A stretch of 64,000 bases of DNA from Aminobacter sp. J41 (GCF_000526635.1 NZ_JAGL01000019.1:18991-82990), one strand, 5' to 3'. Positions 17,691-27,425 are shown, counted from the stretch's first letter. Translations and numbers: made by a program. The notes: generated from the sequence alone by a model not told the origin.

Positions 17691-18677
17691 CAGAAATTCC
17701 AGATACAGCGTTCGCTGCAGGAACGACTGGTTGTCGTCGGACATCACCGACACGACCAGCTTGCCGTCGTCGCGCCGCCAGATGTCCAGCGCTTCCATAT
17801 TGTCGATGCGCGAGGACAGGTCCGCTTCCATCAGCACTTCCCCGTCCACTACCGCGCCGGGGCGAATCGAGCCTCCGTCGATGCGGCGAAGGCGCATGCC
17901 GACGCTGATCGGCCGCGTGAAGCGGCGTTCGAGCAAGATGAGATCGCCCCCCTGCAGGAAGGCGCCATCGGTGACGTCAAAACTGTCGCTGCGCGCGACC
18001 TTGAAGATGCCCTTGCGCGGACCTTCGAGCACGGCGGCGAAGATATTTCCGTCGGCGTCGATGCTGCGCTCGGCAATGACGAGGCGCGCGCCCTTGAGCG
18101 GCGAGGCCTCCGGCGCCCGCACCACCGTCTCCATTCCAGCGTTATAGCGCAGCTCGCGGCGCGGGATGAGGAAGTCGAGATCGCGGACCGGTTTGCCAGC
18201 GCCTTGGGGGCCGACGCGGTACTCGGTCACCCTCGCCTCACGCTCGAACGAGACGGTCGCGACACCATCGTGAAAATGCATGCCCTCGGCGTCGACATGC
18301 GGCTTGTCATCAATGATCTCTCCGGCAGCATCGACCATCGGCTGCATGCGGAAGTTCGACACGCCGACCGGTACGCCGACCTGACGTTCGATGGTGCCGA
18401 AGAACCAGTAGCCGTGGTCGGCCACGCCGACGAAGTCGGACCCCGGCTTCATGAAGCGCATGGCGGAGAATTGGCCAAACTGCGAGGCACGTGCGCGCAG
18501 CTCGAAGCCACCAATGAATTCGAGCTTGCCGAAACGGTTGCTGCTGGCGCCGATCTGGAAGCTGGAGAACGGCACCGAGCGCGTCTCGATCGCGACCGGT
18601 GCTGCATCTTCTGCAATGGCTCCCGATGCGCCCAGCGCGCCAGCGAGAAGCCCTAGCGCAAGGACGAGAGCCTTCAC
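17679..18677 (-). CDS. Esterase-like activity of phytase family protein, exported
   Basis: A 332-residue protein with a signal peptide ([22 protein letters not shown]) and a beta-propeller-like domain of the phytase-like family. Segments such as [33 protein letters not shown] and [20 protein letters not shown] are characteristic. Location is periplasmic or extracellular. The substrate is not known. It overlaps the end of cobT by 4 bases and is probably co-transcribed with it. Confidence 0.8.
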   Translation of the reverse strand: MKALVLALGLLAGALGASGAIAEDAAPVAIETRSVPFSSFQIGASSNRFGKLEFIGGFELRARASQFGQFSAMRFMKPGSDFVGVADHGYWFFGTIERQVGVPVGVSNFRMQPMVDAAGEIIDDKPHVDAEGMHFHDGVATVSFEREARVTEYRVGPQGAGKPVRDLDFLIPRRELRYNAGMETVVRAPEASPLKGARLVIAERSIDADGNIFAAVLEGPRKGIFKVARSDSFDVTDGAFLQGGDLILLERRFTRPISVGMRLRRIDGGSIRPGAVVDGEVLMEADLSSRIDNMEALDIWRRDDGKLVVSVMSDDNQSFLQRTLYLEFLLGE

Positions 18678-20563
18678 GCCCGGCGGGCCATGCGGCGCAC
18701 ATCGCGCCGCGTTTCCTCGCCGAACAGCGAGGCAAGCTGTTCGGTCATCGCGCCGGCCAGTTCCTCCGCGTCGACGATGGTGACGGCGCGGCGGTAGTAG
18801 CGCGTGACGTCGTGGCCGATGCCGATGGCCAGGAGTTCGACCGGCGAACGCGTCTCAATCAGTTCGATGACACCGCGCAGGTGCTTCTCCAGGTAGTTGC
18901 CCGGATTGACCGACAGCGTCGAGTCATCGACCGGCGCACCGTCCGAGATCACCATCAGGATCTTGCGCTGCTCAGGGCGCGCGATCAGGCGGCTGTGCGC
19001 CCACAGCAGCGCCTCGCCGTCGATGTTTTCCTTCAGCAACCCCTCGCGCATCATCAGGCCGAGGTTGCGCCGCGCGCGGCGCCACGGCGCATCGGCCGAC
19101 TTGTAGATGATGTGGCGCAGGTCGTTGAGGCGGCCGGGATTGGCCGGCTTGCCGTCCTTCAGCCACTTCTCGCGCGACTGTCCGCCCTTCCAGGCGCGGG
19201 TCGTGAAGCCGAGGATCTCGACGGAGACGCCGCAGCGTTCCAGCGTGCGGGCAAGAATGTCGGCGCAGGTCGCGGCAACGGTAATCGGACGGCCGCGCAT
19301 CGAACCGGAATTGTCGAGCAGCAACGACACGACCGTGTCACGGAACTGCGTGTCGCGCTCCCACTTGAACGACAGCGGCTGCATCGGGTCGATCACGACG
19401 CGCATCAGGCGCGCCGTGTCGAGCACGCCCTCCTCGAGGTCGAATTCCCACGAGCGATTCTGCTGCGCCATCAAGCGGCGCTGCAGGCGGTTGGCCAGAC
19501 GGCCGACCACGCCCTGAAGGTTCGCGAGCTGCTTGTCGAGGAACGCGCGCAGGCGGTCGAGCTCTTCCTCGTCGCAAAGTTCCTCGGCACCGACCGTCTC
19601 GTCGAACTGGGTCGTGTAGATCTTGTAGTCGATGTCCTTCGGCAGGTTGGCGAAGGGATTGTCCTGGCGCTTGTTCTCGCCCGGCGTCTCGGCATCGAGG
19701 TCCTGGTCGTCCGCAAGATCGTCGGCGCTGGCGTCGGAGGTCTCGGTCTCGCCGGTCTCCTGATCCTCGCTCGTCGTATCGCTTTCCTCGGACTGCGACT
19801 CCTCAGAGCCGGAATCGTCCTCGCCGCCTTCCTCCGAGTCTTCCTCGCCCTGCGGGGAGTCGTCGTCCTCGTTCTCGTCGTCGGCTTCCTCGTCCTCGCC
19901 AAGCTCCTCGGCCATCTCCATGGCAGCCAGCATTTCGCGGACGACACGGGCAAATGCCTGCTGGTCCTCGAGCTTGTCGACGAGGGTATCGAGATCGCCT
20001 CCGGCCTTGTCCTCGATCCACGGGCGCCACAGCTCCACGACCTGGCCGGCGCTCTCGGGTGCCGCACGGCCGGTCAGCCGCTCGCGCACGATCAGCGCAA
20101 GCGCATCCTCGAGCGGCGCCTCGGCCTGTTCGGTGATGGCGGCATAACTCGCCTTCGCGTAGCGATCCTCGAGCATCTGGGCGATGTTGTCGGACACACC
20201 CTTCATCGCGCGGCTGCCGATTGCCTCGACGCGAGCCTGCTCGACCGCGTCGAAGACCGAGCGCGCGAGCTTGCCCTCGGGGGCAAGCTTCATGTGGATT
20301 CGGGGGTCGTGGCGCGCACGCCGCAGCGCCATCGAGTCGCCAAGGCCGCGGGTCACCGCGACGTCGGTCGCGTTCGCCTTCTTCGGAAGGTCGGGTAGAC
20401 GGGCGATGTTGCCGGCAAGAACAGGCTTGTCCTTGCTGAAGGAGACCTCCAGCGTGTTGTCGCCCGAGATCGCACGCATGGAGACGGACATCGCCCGCTT
20501 GAACGAGTCGATGTCGCCGCCCTTTGCGGAGCGGTTGCGCGTGTTATCTCCCGGACCTGCCAT
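18674..20563 (-). CDS. cobT: Aerobic cobaltochelatase subunit CobT
   Basis: A 629-residue protein with an N-terminal CobT domain, a long acidic Glu/Asp/Ser linker (about residues 210-285), and a C-terminal von Willebrand A domain with the MIDAS motif DNSGSMRG. CobT, CobS and CobN form the ATP-dependent chelatase that inserts cobalt into hydrogenobyrinic acid a,c-diamide in aerobic B12 synthesis. cobS is just upstream; cobN is not in the window. Confidence 0.96.
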   Translation of the reverse strand: MAGPGDNTRNRSAKGGDIDSFKRAMSVSMRAISGDNTLEVSFSKDKPVLAGNIARLPDLPKKANATDVAVTRGLGDSMALRRARHDPRIHMKLAPEGKLARSVFDAVEQARVEAIGSRAMKGVSDNIAQMLEDRYAKASYAAITEQAEAPLEDALALIVRERLTGRAAPESAGQVVELWRPWIEDKAGGDLDTLVDKLEDQQAFARVVREMLAAMEMAEELGEDEEADDENEDDDSPQGEEDSEEGGEDDSGSEESQSEESDTTSEDQETGETETSDASADDLADDQDLDAETPGENKRQDNPFANLPKDIDYKIYTTQFDETVGAEELCDEEELDRLRAFLDKQLANLQGVVGRLANRLQRRLMAQQNRSWEFDLEEGVLDTARLMRVVIDPMQPLSFKWERDTQFRDTVVSLLLDNSGSMRGRPITVAATCADILARTLERCGVSVEILGFTTRAWKGGQSREKWLKDGKPANPGRLNDLRHIIYKSADAPWRRARRNLGLMMREGLLKENIDGEALLWAHSRLIARPEQRKILMVISDGAPVDDSTLSVNPGNYLEKHLRGVIELIETRSPVELLAIGIGHDVTRYYRRAVTIVDAEELAGAMTEQLASLFGEETRRDVRRMARRA

Positions 20564-20614
20564 TCACATCGTTCCCATGCCGCGGTGGCGCCGATGCCCC
20601 ACCGCCCCCAACGA

Positions 20615-21595
20615 TTAAGCCAGCACCACGTTCGCAGCGCTCTCCGGCAATTCCTCGCCAAATGCGCGCTGGTAGAACTCGGCGACGGTCGCCCGCTCGA
20701 GCTCGTCGCACTTGTTGAGGAACGTCAGGCGAAACGCAAAGCCGACATCGCCGAAGATCTCGGCATTCTCGGCCCACATGATGACCGTGCGCGGGCTCAT
20801 GACGGTCGACAGGTCACCGTTGATGAACGCGGAGCGTGTCATGTCGGCGACGCGGACCATCTTGTTGACGATATCGCGGCCCTTGTCGTCGCGGAAGTGC
20901 TTTGCCTTCGCGAGGATGATGTCGACTTCCTTGTCGTGCGGCAGGTAGTTCAGCGTCGTGACGATCGACCAGCGGTCCATCTGCGCCTGGTTGATCTGCT
21001 GGGTGCCGTGGTAGAGGCCGGTGGTGTCGCCAAGGCCGACGGTGTTCGCGGTCGCGAACAGGCGGAATGCCGGGTGCGGGCGAATCACGCGGCTCTGGTC
21101 GAGCAGCGTCAGGCGGCCCGAAGACTCGAGTACGCGCTGGATCACGAACATGACGTCCGGGCGGCCGGCGTCGTACTCGTCAAACACCAGCGCGACATTG
21201 TTCTGGTAGGCCCACGGCAGAATGCCATCCTTGAACTCGGTAACCTGCATGCCATCGCGGACGACGATGGCGTCCTTGCCAACGAGGTCGATACGCGAGA
21301 CGTGGCTGTCGAGGTTGATGCGCACGCACGGCCAGTTGAGGCGCGCGGCGACCTGCTCGATGTGGGTCGACTTGCCGGTACCGTGGAAGCCCGACACCAT
21401 CACGCGGCGGTTGTAGGCAAAGCCGGCCAGGATCGCGAGGGTCGTCTGGCGGTCGAACAGGTAGTCCGGATCGATGTCGGGGACGTGCTCGGTCGACGTC
21501 GAGTAGGCAGGTACGACCATGGAGGAGTCGAAACCGAACGTGTCTCTCACCGAGACGGTCGTGTCGGGCAGGTTGGCGATTTCACGTTCGGCCAT
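20615..21595 (-). CDS. cobS: Aerobic cobaltochelatase subunit CobS
   Basis: A 326-residue MoxR-like AAA+ ATPase with Walker [10 protein letters not shown], Walker B ALVFDEYD, and an arginine-containing sensor region. It works with CobT as the ATPase module of cobaltochelatase. The ATG at 21595 ([11 protein letters not shown]) is the family start. It is preceded on the same strand by the J-domain gene, a standard rhizobial order. Confidence 0.96.
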   Translation of the reverse strand: MAEREIANLPDTTVSVRDTFGFDSSMVVPAYSTSTEHVPDIDPDYLFDRQTTLAILAGFAYNRRVMVSGFHGTGKSTHIEQVAARLNWPCVRINLDSHVSRIDLVGKDAIVVRDGMQVTEFKDGILPWAYQNNVALVFDEYDAGRPDVMFVIQRVLESSGRLTLLDQSRVIRPHPAFRLFATANTVGLGDTTGLYHGTQQINQAQMDRWSIVTTLNYLPHDKEVDIILAKAKHFRDDKGRDIVNKMVRVADMTRSAFINGDLSTVMSPRTVIMWAENAEIFGDVGFAFRLTFLNKCDELERATVAEFYQRAFGEELPESAANVVLA

Positions 21596-21679
21596 AATGT
21601 TCAAGTCTCCACACGCGGAAGCTGGCACTCCGCCGGCAAATCCCAAAATATCCGGAGGCGTATCTAGCAGACGGAGGAC

Positions 21680-22297
21680 CTAGCACAAACCCGCTTGTTT
21701 GAGCACGCGATATGCCTGCAGCACATCGCGTAACCGGTCTTCTGAGCCCCTGTCGCCACCATTTGCATCAGGGTGATGAAGTTTCACGAGCTCCTTATAG
21801 CGCGCCTTTATTTCCGCGCTAGTCGCCTTGGCGTCGAGGCCCAGTGTTTCCATCGCTTTGGCCTCAAGCGACTTCAGCTTGCGCTCGCGCGGCTGGTTGG
21901 CGGTGGCCTCGTCGTGGAACATGCCAAACGGGTCGCGCATGCGGTTGTAGTACCCTGCGGCACCCGAGCGCTTCTCCGAGAAGTTGGGCGAGAAGGCCGT
22001 CGCCGCATTCGCCCCCATCTTCCAGGTCGGGCGATGGCCAGTCAGCGCCTCCTTTTGGAAGCGAGCGATGTCGGAATCGGGCAGGCCGGAGAAGTAGTTG
22101 AAGTTCTTGTTGTACTCCCGGACGTGGTCGAAGCAGAACTTGAAGTACTCGCCCTCGCGCATCCGGCCGACCGGCGCGCGGTGCGTGCCCGGCTCGTTGC
22201 ATCCGTCCCACTGGCAGACAGGCGCATTCGCCTTCGCCTCTGCCTGCCGGTCAGGGCGAATCCGAATCTTCTCGAAATATTTCGAATACGGTTTCAT
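21680..22297 (-). CDS. J-domain (DnaJ-like) protein
   Basis: A 205-residue protein with a conserved N-terminal region including two CxxxxC-like pairs (CQWDGCNEPG, FKFCFDHV) and a C-terminal J domain (about 145-205) with KLHHPDANGGDRGSE, i.e. an intact HPD. It should stimulate an Hsp70 partner; client unknown. The ATG at 22297 (MKPYSKYFEK) is the family start. It is divergent from bolA and upstream of cobS. Confidence 0.88.
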   Translation of the reverse strand: MKPYSKYFEKIRIRPDRQAEAKANAPVCQWDGCNEPGTHRAPVGRMREGEYFKFCFDHVREYNKNFNYFSGLPDSDIARFQKEALTGHRPTWKMGANAATAFSPNFSEKRSGAAGYYNRMRDPFGMFHDEATANQPRERKLKSLEAKAMETLGLDAKATSAEIKARYKELVKLHHPDANGGDRGSEDRLRDVLQAYRVLKQAGLC

Positions 22298-22439
22298 GCA
22301 GCTCAGATGAGAGGTGATACGGCGATTATGGGCCGTTCGCACCCTGATACAAGAATTGACATTTACGGGATCATCGCCCAACCGCCTGAATCGACCGCGA
22401 CGGTCGCGCGTAAGCCACATATGGTGAAAGGAACCCGCC

Positions 22440-22742
22440 TTGTCCATCCAGTCGACGATAGAAGCCAAACTGAAGGAAAAATTTTCTCCGTCGCGCCTGG
22501 AGGTGCTCAACGAAAGCCATCTGCATGCGGGGCATCATCATGGTGACTCGGGTCATCACGCATCGTTTGACGGCACTGGAGAAACCCATTTCCGTGTCCG
22601 CATCGTGGCAGAGGCGTTCAATGGCCTGAACCGTATTGATCGTCATCGTGCGATCAATGCGCTGCTGGCGCCGGAACTTGCCGCCGGAGTTCACGCGCTG
22701 GCGATCGAAGCGGCTGCGCCCGGCGAACCGACTCGCTGGTAG
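22440..22742 (+). CDS. BolA family protein
   Basis: A 100-residue BolA-fold protein (MSIQSTIEAKLKEKF...ESHLHAG...ETHFRVRIVAEAF). BolA proteins pair with monothiol glutaredoxins and take part in Fe-S cluster handling. The start is a TTG seven bases after AAGGAA; no in-frame ATG is available. An HHH-rich loop (HAGHHHGDSGHH) may bind metal. Confidence 0.92.
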   Translation: MSIQSTIEAKLKEKFSPSRLEVLNESHLHAGHHHGDSGHHASFDGTGETHFRVRIVAEAFNGLNRIDRHRAINALLAPELAAGVHALAIEAAAPGEPTRW

Positions 22743-22745
22743 GCG

Positions 22746-23642
22746 TCAGGACCCGGCAGTTTCTGCCGGCCGGATGCGAATTCGTGTAATGCGATTCTTT
22801 TCGCGCTTCATGACGATGAAGCGCTTGCCGTGGAAGGTGAAGGCCTGGCGCTCACGCGGGATCGTCTGCGTTTCGTGAATGACGAGCCCGGCGATCGTCG
22901 TCGCCTCCTCATCCGGCAGCTGCCAGTTGAGGGCGCGGTTGAGGTCGCGGATCGCCACCGAGCCTTCCACCACCACCGAGCCGTCCGCCTCCTGGCGCAC
23001 GCCCTGGACCGATACGTCATGCTCGTCGGCGATGTCGCCGACAATCTCCTCGAGGATGTCCTCCAGCGTCACCAGCCCCTGCACCTCACCGTATTCGTCG
23101 ACCACGATGGCGAAATGCACCTTGCGGCGGAGGAACGCGTTGAGCTGGTCCTGCAACGTAGTGGTATCCGGCACGAACCACGGCTTGCTGGCGATCTTCA
23201 GGATATCGATCCTGGAATAGTCGTTGCCGGCGTCGATCAGCGCGCGCAGCAGATCCTTGGAATGGACGACGCCGACGATGTTTTCCTTCGACCCGCGCCA
23301 GAGCGGCATGCGGGTGTGCGGGCTTTGCAGGAGTTCGCGCACCACGACTTCCGGCGGCGAGTCGACCTCTACCGAGCGCATGTCGGTGCGGTGGACCATC
23401 ACGTCGCAGACTTCGAGTTCGGCGAGTTCGGCAATGCGGCCGATCCGGTCGTCGCGGGCGGTCGCGCTGTCGTTCAGAGGTTCCACGTCCGCATGGCGCG
23501 CATCGTCACCGCCATGAGTGCCTGGCTTTGCCGTCGGGCGCACCTCATAGCCGAACAAAGCCAACAGCTGACGATGAAACACCACTGCCAGTACCAGCAG
23601 TGCCAGGGGTCCAAACGTCAACGCCGCTTCGAATGGCTTCAT
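22746..23642 (-). CDS. CBS-pair / CorC_HlyC domain protein lacking DUF21
   Basis: A 298-residue HlyC/CorC-family protein. An N-terminal hydrophobic segment (FGPLALLVLAVVFHRQLLAL) is followed by a short linker, two CBS domains (about 75-200, with ELEVCDVMVHRTDM and FAIVVDEYGEVQGLVTLEDI) and a C-terminal CorC_HlyC domain. Rhizobial proteins in this place, coupled to aroB, normally carry a full N-terminal DUF21 transporter domain (about 430 residues). Here that domain appears to be missing. The start overlaps the aroB stop (ATGA). Function may be magnesium/cobalt homeostasis. Confidence 0.85.
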   Translation of the reverse strand: MKPFEAALTFGPLALLVLAVVFHRQLLALFGYEVRPTAKPGTHGGDDARHADVEPLNDSATARDDRIGRIAELAELEVCDVMVHRTDMRSVEVDSPPEVVVRELLQSPHTRMPLWRGSKENIVGVVHSKDLLRALIDAGNDYSRIDILKIASKPWFVPDTTTLQDQLNAFLRRKVHFAIVVDEYGEVQGLVTLEDILEEIVGDIADEHDVSVQGVRQEADGSVVVEGSVAIRDLNRALNWQLPDEEATTIAGLVIHETQTIPRERQAFTFHGKRFIVMKREKNRITRIRIRPAETAGS

Positions 23643-24769
23643 GCGCGTCCCGGCTGAAGAATGTTCTGAAGGAAAGCTAGCACTTCCGAGGGCGGCACGT
23701 CTCGCGCAACGAACGACTGGCCGATGCCGTTCGTGAGGATGAAGGTCAGCGCACCCCGCGACACCTTCTTGTCCTGCGCGATAAAGTCGAGCATGCGCTC
23801 GGCACCCGGCAGCTCGCCTGGGATCTCCAGCGGCGAGACCGGCAGGCCAACGGCGCGCAGATGCGCCTCGACACGATGGGCGTCGTCCATCGAGCAGAGG
23901 TTCAAGCGGCTCGAGAAGCGATGCGCGAGCGCCATGCCGATGGCGACGCCCTCGCCATGCACCAGTCGCGTGCCGTCATACTGTGTCGCCGCTTCCAGCG
24001 CGTGGCCGAAGGTGTGGCCGAGGTTGAGGAGCGCGCGGTCGCCCGTCTCGAACTCGTCACGCGCAACGACCTCCGCCTTGGCGCGGCAGGATTCCGCAAT
24101 GGCATGGGTACGGGCTTCGCCCCCTGAGAAAACGTCACGCCAGTTGGCTTCGAGCCATGCAAAGAACTCCGGCCGGTCGATCAGGCCATACTTGGCAACC
24201 TCGGCATAGCCCGCGCGGAACTCGCGCTCCGGCAGCGTGTCGAGTACGCCCGTGTCGGCCAGCACCAGGACCGGCTGCTGGAATACGCCGACGAGGTTCT
24301 TGCCGCGCTGGGTATTGATGCCCGTCTTGCCGCCGACCGACGAGTCGACCTGCGCGAGCAGCGATGTCGGCATTTGGATGAATTTCATGCCCCGGCGAAC
24401 GATGCCCGAGACGAAACCGGCGAGGTCCCCGACCACTCCGCCGCCCAGCGCAATGACGACATCGCCCCGCTCGAACTTTGCCGCCAGTACCTCGTCGACG
24501 ACGCGTTCGAGCGTCGCAAAGTTCTTCGACTTCTCGCCCGGCGCTACCTTGATGATGGTCGCCGCGATGCCCGCCCCTTCAAGGCTCGCAGCCAGCGCAG
24601 TGCCATGCGCGGCGGCGACATTCTCGTCCGTGACGATGGCAGCGCGCGCCTTCGGCAGCCGTTCGCCAATCAGACGGCCAGCGTCAGCGATGAGGTTGGG
24701 GCCGATCAGGATGTCGTAGCTGCGCGAGCCAAGCTCGACCCGGACGGTGCGTTGCTGCAAGTTGGTCAT
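23639..24769 (-). CDS. aroB: 3-dehydroquinate synthase
   Basis: A 376-residue enzyme of the shikimate pathway with the NAD-binding [21 protein letters not shown], metal ligands in [13 protein letters not shown], and [14 protein letters not shown]. It converts DAHP to 3-dehydroquinate. It is coupled by 4-base overlaps to aroK upstream and the CBS protein downstream. Confidence 0.96.
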   Translation of the reverse strand: MTNLQQRTVRVELGSRSYDILIGPNLIADAGRLIGERLPKARAAIVTDENVAAAHGTALAASLEGAGIAATIIKVAPGEKSKNFATLERVVDEVLAAKFERGDVVIALGGGVVGDLAGFVSGIVRRGMKFIQMPTSLLAQVDSSVGGKTGINTQRGKNLVGVFQQPVLVLADTGVLDTLPEREFRAGYAEVAKYGLIDRPEFFAWLEANWRDVFSGGEARTHAIAESCRAKAEVVARDEFETGDRALLNLGHTFGHALEAATQYDGTRLVHGEGVAIGMALAHRFSSRLNLCSMDDAHRVEAHLRAVGLPVSPLEIPGELPGAERMLDFIAQDKKVSRGALTFILTNGIGQSFVARDVPPSEVLAFLQNILQPGRA

Positions 24770-25371
24770 GCCGGGTTCCCGTCTTCCTGAGAGGCCGCGT
24801 CAATGCGTTCAAGATGTGCGAGTAGCGCTTCCATCGCCTCGCCGGCGATAACCTCTCGGCGCGCATCACGCGTCTGCACGGTGATGTCCGCCAGCGCATA
24901 GACCGGGTAGCGGTCGTTCATCAGCTTCTGCATGACCCCGCGCGGATCCGGGTTCTTGAGCAGCGGACGGTTCTGGCGCTTCGAAACGCGCTCCATCAGC
25001 GTGTCGAGATCGGCCTTCAGCCAGATCGAGATGCCGCGCTGAGCGATGGCCTCGCGCGTCTGCGCGTTCATGTAGGCGCCGCCGCCGGTAGAGACGACTC
25101 GCGGCCCTTCCTGCAACAGCCGTTCGATAACCCGCTGTTCGAGCGCGCGGAATTCCGGCTCGCCGTATTTCTCGAAGAGCTCCGGCACCGTCATACAGGA
25201 AACGGTTTCAATCTCATGGTCGCTGTCGATGAACGGCAGGTCGAGGGCGGCGGCAACCTTGCGACCGATTGCGGTCTTGCCCGCGCCCATCAGGCCGACG
25301 AACACGATCACCCGCTGACCGAGGCGTTCGCGAATGGATGCTGCGATGTCCGGAAATGCGTGCTCTGTCAT
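24766..25371 (-). CDS. aroK: Shikimate kinase
   Basis: A 201-residue P-loop kinase with Walker [14 protein letters not shown], the shikimate-binding DSDHEIE and [10 protein letters not shown]. It phosphorylates shikimate. First gene of the aroK-aroB operon; its 143-base upstream gap separates it from the small membrane protein gene on the other strand and should hold both promoters. Confidence 0.96.
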   Translation of the reverse strand: MTEHAFPDIAASIRERLGQRVIVFVGLMGAGKTAIGRKVAAALDLPFIDSDHEIETVSCMTVPELFEKYGEPEFRALEQRVIERLLQEGPRVVSTGGGAYMNAQTREAIAQRGISIWLKADLDTLMERVSKRQNRPLLKNPDPRGVMQKLMNDRYPVYALADITVQTRDARREVIAGEAMEALLAHLERIDAASQEDGNPA

Positions 25372-25514
25372 GCTCTCCGCCTTTCACGGCGGTAACGACA
25401 TGAAAAGGTGCACCTCGTCAAGCACCGGCAGGACGATGTCCCGCGTGCTTGCAATGCCAACGCACCGGTCCCATAACGGGACAAACCTTCCGGACCCCGA
25501 GAATCGGACTGCTG

Positions 25515-25664
25515 ATGCCCACCCTCTTCCGGTTTGTGACGACCCTCATCTTCCTCGCGGCGCTCATCTATGGCGCGATGTACGCGGTAGTTCTCTATGT
25601 CGAACCCAACAAGGGCGAGATGACGGTGCGGATTCCTGCGGAGAAACTGAATCAGGCTCGCTGA
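25515..25664 (+). CDS. Small membrane protein (49 aa), conserved hypothetical
   Basis: A 49-residue protein (MPTLFRFVTTLIFLAALIYG...) with one membrane helix at about residues 6-28 and a short charged tail. Proteins of this size and sequence are found near aroK/xerD in rhizobia and are annotated hypothetical. ATG 25515 lacks a strong ribosome binding site. It ends in a 13-base tail-to-tail overlap with the 50-residue ORF on the other strand. Confidence 0.65.
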   Translation: MPTLFRFVTTLIFLAALIYGAMYAVVLYVEPNKGEMTVRIPAEKLNQAR

Positions 25665-25804
25665 AGCAGCCGCAGGATCTTTTCGAAATAGGCGAGGAAG
25701 AAATGCCAGCGGCTCTTCGGAGCCGCACCGCGGGGCGATGCGGCCCGGTGATCGGCCATGGCCATGCGCGCAGCCTCATGAACCAGGTTCATCTGACTAC
25801 TCAT
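25652..25804 (-). CDS. Unannotated 50-residue ORF with strong RBS and EcfG-type promoter
   Basis: ATG at 25804 follows GAGGAGGAGCA, a strong ribosome binding site. The product starts MSSQMNLVHEAARMAMADH, has a Pro/Arg/Ala linker, and ends SRWHFFLAYFEKILRLLQRA, which would form an amphipathic helix. Wobble positions are mostly G or C as in the neighbours. A GGAAC-N17-CGTT promoter lies 35-60 bases upstream. No family is recognised. The combination suggests a real small stress protein. Confidence 0.62.
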   Translation of the reverse strand: MSSQMNLVHEAARMAMADHRAASPRGAAPKSRWHFFLAYFEKILRLLQRA

Positions 25805-25838
25805 TGCTCCTCCTCAGAGTGACCTTCTGCGCCCTCGC

Positions 25839-25864
25839 AACGCCACGTCGCGAGATGAAGTTCC
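25839..25864 (-). promoter_or_regulatory. EcfG-type promoter (17-base spacer) for the 50-residue ORF
   Basis: Minus strand GGAAC (25864-25860), 17 bases, CGTT (25842-25839). The spacer is one base longer than in the other sites here but within the reported 16-17 range. It faces away from the small RNA promoter at 25890. Confidence 0.55.
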
Positions 25865-25889
25865 TCCGCAAAAAATTTTTGGCGAAGGC

Positions 25890-25914
25890 GGAACCGAAGA
25901 TCAACACCTACGTT
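25890..25914 (+). promoter_or_regulatory. EcfG-type promoter for a small RNA
   Basis: GGAAC (25890-25894), 16 bases, CGTT (25911-25914), an exact match. No plausible ORF with a ribosome binding site follows. Instead a long stem-loop and an intrinsic terminator follow within 120 bases. Confidence 0.7.
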
Positions 25915-25919
25915 AAGTG

Positions 25920-26032
25920 GATGACGGTCCCGCTACGTGCAGCCCCTCTGAACGCCCCCCCAAATCGCACGTAGCGGGGCTGTCGAATTCAGAAAGTCAG
26001 ACGTGCAGTGCCGGCCAACAGGTCGGCTTTTT
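25920..26032 (+). ncRNA. Candidate general-stress small RNA (GsrN-like)
   Basis: A transcript of about 110 nt is predicted from the EcfG promoter at 25890 to a T-run at 26028-26032. It contains a perfect 12-bp stem (25929-25940 with 25967-25978) closed by a 26-base loop with two C-runs (CCCCTC and seven Cs), then a single-stranded stretch, then the terminator hairpin. A stress-sigma promoter plus an exposed C-rich loop is the layout of Caulobacter GsrN, whose C-rich loop pairs with target mRNA leaders. Homology to GsrN is inference from layout. Confidence 0.65.
26010..26032 (+). terminator. Intrinsic terminator of the small RNA
   Basis: GCCGGCC (26010-26016), loop AACA, GGTCGGC (26021-26027) pair with one G-U, followed by TTTTT. 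The T-run is only on the plus strand, so it serves the small RNA and not the convergent kinase gene. Confidence 0.8.
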
Positions 26033-26070
26033 CGTATTTGGCATCCGGGAGAGGTACAGGCCGGGAGGCC

Positions 26071-27033
26071 TCAGCTTTCGAAGTTTGCTGCCGGCACTAC
26101 CAGGCGATAGTCGAGGCGCTTGTCGCCGACGCTGAGTTGAGCCTTGCCGTCAAGAGAGAGCGGCACAACGCGCTCCAGCGCAACGCTGCCAAAGCGGCGC
26201 TCCTCGCGCATCTCACGCGCATCGGTTTCCTCGCACCACTGCAGGATCAGCGATGGTGCGGCCTCCCCATTCGTCTTTTCGATCTGGCTGGTCAGGATGA
26301 CCCGGCCATTCGGCTTCGAGAGTGCACCGTGGCTCAGCGAGTTCACGACCAGTTCGTGCAGGGCAAGACCGATATGCAACGCGGCGTTCGGGTTGAGATA
26401 AACGTCGTTGCCGTCGAACCGCACCTCATTCCCGGAATCGGTCAGGAAGCGATTGACTTGACCGTCGACCAGCTCGCTCAGCATGGCGCCACGCCAGTTG
26501 GACGAGGTGACAAGGTCCTGCGATGAAGCGAGCGACTGCAGCCTGCCGCGGAAGCGTTCGAGAAACGTTTCGATGCCGGACGAGTAGCGACCGGTCTGGG
26601 TGGCGATCGCCTGGATGATGGCTAGCAGGTTCTTGGAACGGTGGCTGACCTCGCGCAGGAGCGTGCGCAGCGTCTGCTCGCGATTCTTGCGCTCGGTGAC
26701 CTCGACGATTGTGGTGACTATGCCCTGGATAACGCCGTCGTCGTCGTGGTCGGCATCGATCCACATATCGTACCAGCGCGCGCCCTCGGCGACGCTGTCG
26801 CGAAACTCCATAGTCTCCTGCACGCCGCTGGCGAGCACCGCGCGCTTCAGTTCAAGCGCGCGTTCGGAGGCGAGAGGCGGAAGAAATTCCCCGTCGGTGC
26901 GCCCGGCAACGTCGCCCTGGGCCCATCCTTCGGGAATGTTCTGGGCCCATCGGACCCTGAGGTCCGGAGTCTGATAGATGACGATGATACCTGTATTGCG
27001 CAGAGCGCGCAGCAGGCCGCGTCTTACATCCAC
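26071..27033 (-). CDS. PAS-HWE/HisKA_2 family sensor histidine kinase (general stress)
   Basis: A cytoplasmic kinase of about 320 residues: an N-terminal PAS domain (about 5-115, IIVIYQTPDLRVRWAQNIP), a HisKA_2/HWE dimerisation helix with the phosphoacceptor His131 in REVSHRSKNLLAIIQ, and an ATPase domain with the N-box HELVVNSLSHGALS. Such kinases (PhyK, PakF, RsiB types) phosphorylate PhyR. The start is taken as GTG 27033; a TTG at 27078 is also in frame. It carries an EcfG promoter, implying feedback, and lies close to phyR. Confidence 0.87.
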   Translation of the reverse strand: MDVRRGLLRALRNTGIIVIYQTPDLRVRWAQNIPEGWAQGDVAGRTDGEFLPPLASERALELKRAVLASGVQETMEFRDSVAEGARWYDMWIDADHDDDGVIQGIVTTIVEVTERKNREQTLRTLLREVSHRSKNLLAIIQAIATQTGRYSSGIETFLERFRGRLQSLASSQDLVTSSNWRGAMLSELVDGQVNRFLTDSGNEVRFDGNDVYLNPNAALHIGLALHELVVNSLSHGALSKPNGRVILTSQIEKTNGEAAPSLILQWCEETDAREMREERRFGSVALERVVPLSLDGKAQLSVGDKRLDYRLVVPAANFES

Positions 27034-27100
27034 TGTTGCACCCCGTTTAGCATCAACTGCATGTCGACATGCTCCCAATGGGTATTACGCGTTCAAAATG

Positions 27101-27125
27101 AACGAATAATCTCTCAAGTAGTTCC
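27101..27125 (-). promoter_or_regulatory. EcfG-type promoter for the sensor kinase
   Basis: Minus strand GGAAC (27125-27121), 16 bases, CGTT (27104-27101), exact. The predicted transcription start is about 60 bases before the GTG start of the kinase. Confidence 0.75.
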
Positions 27126-27227
27126 TTGACTGCAATATTCGACAGCAGCGGCGGAGCGCACTCTGAGGGGTATGCGCGCTCCGCCTCTCCGGCCGGGTTG
27201 GAGACCTACCCGCGCCGAAGCAGGTGC

Positions 27228-27395
27228 CTAACCCGCACGGCGCATGAGGCCTGCCACCAACGAGATCACCAGGAAGACCAGGAAGATGAAGAAGAGGATC
27301 TGGGCAATTCCGGCGGACGCCCCTGCAATTCCACCGAACCCAAGCGCACCGGCGATGATGGCCACGACGAGAAAAACGAGTGTCCAGTAGAGCAT
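27228..27395 (-). CDS. DUF1328 family small membrane protein
   Basis: A 55-residue protein ([20 protein letters not shown]..., ending [10 protein letters not shown]) with two membrane helices, the DUF1328/YtjA family. ATG 27395 has AAGGAGA at a good distance. An exact EcfG promoter lies 31-55 bases upstream, matching the common presence of DUF1328 genes in alphaproteobacterial stress regulons. Function unknown. Confidence 0.88.
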   Translation of the reverse strand: MLYWTLVFLVVAIIAGALGFGGIAGASAGIAQILFFIFLVFLVISLVAGLMRRAG

Positions 27396-27425
27396 GACCT
27401 ATCTCCTTGAAATTTGTAAATGAAT

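Noticed and set aside
18599..20398. A 599-codon open frame on the plus strand opposite cobT
   Set aside because: It mirrors cobT. The minus frame has full CobT domains and a MIDAS motif, while the plus frame has no recognisable domain.
25929..25978. The 12-bp inverted repeat read as a terminator of the kinase gene
   Set aside because: No T-run follows on either strand and the loop is 26 bases. The EcfG promoter and downstream terminator fit a small RNA better.
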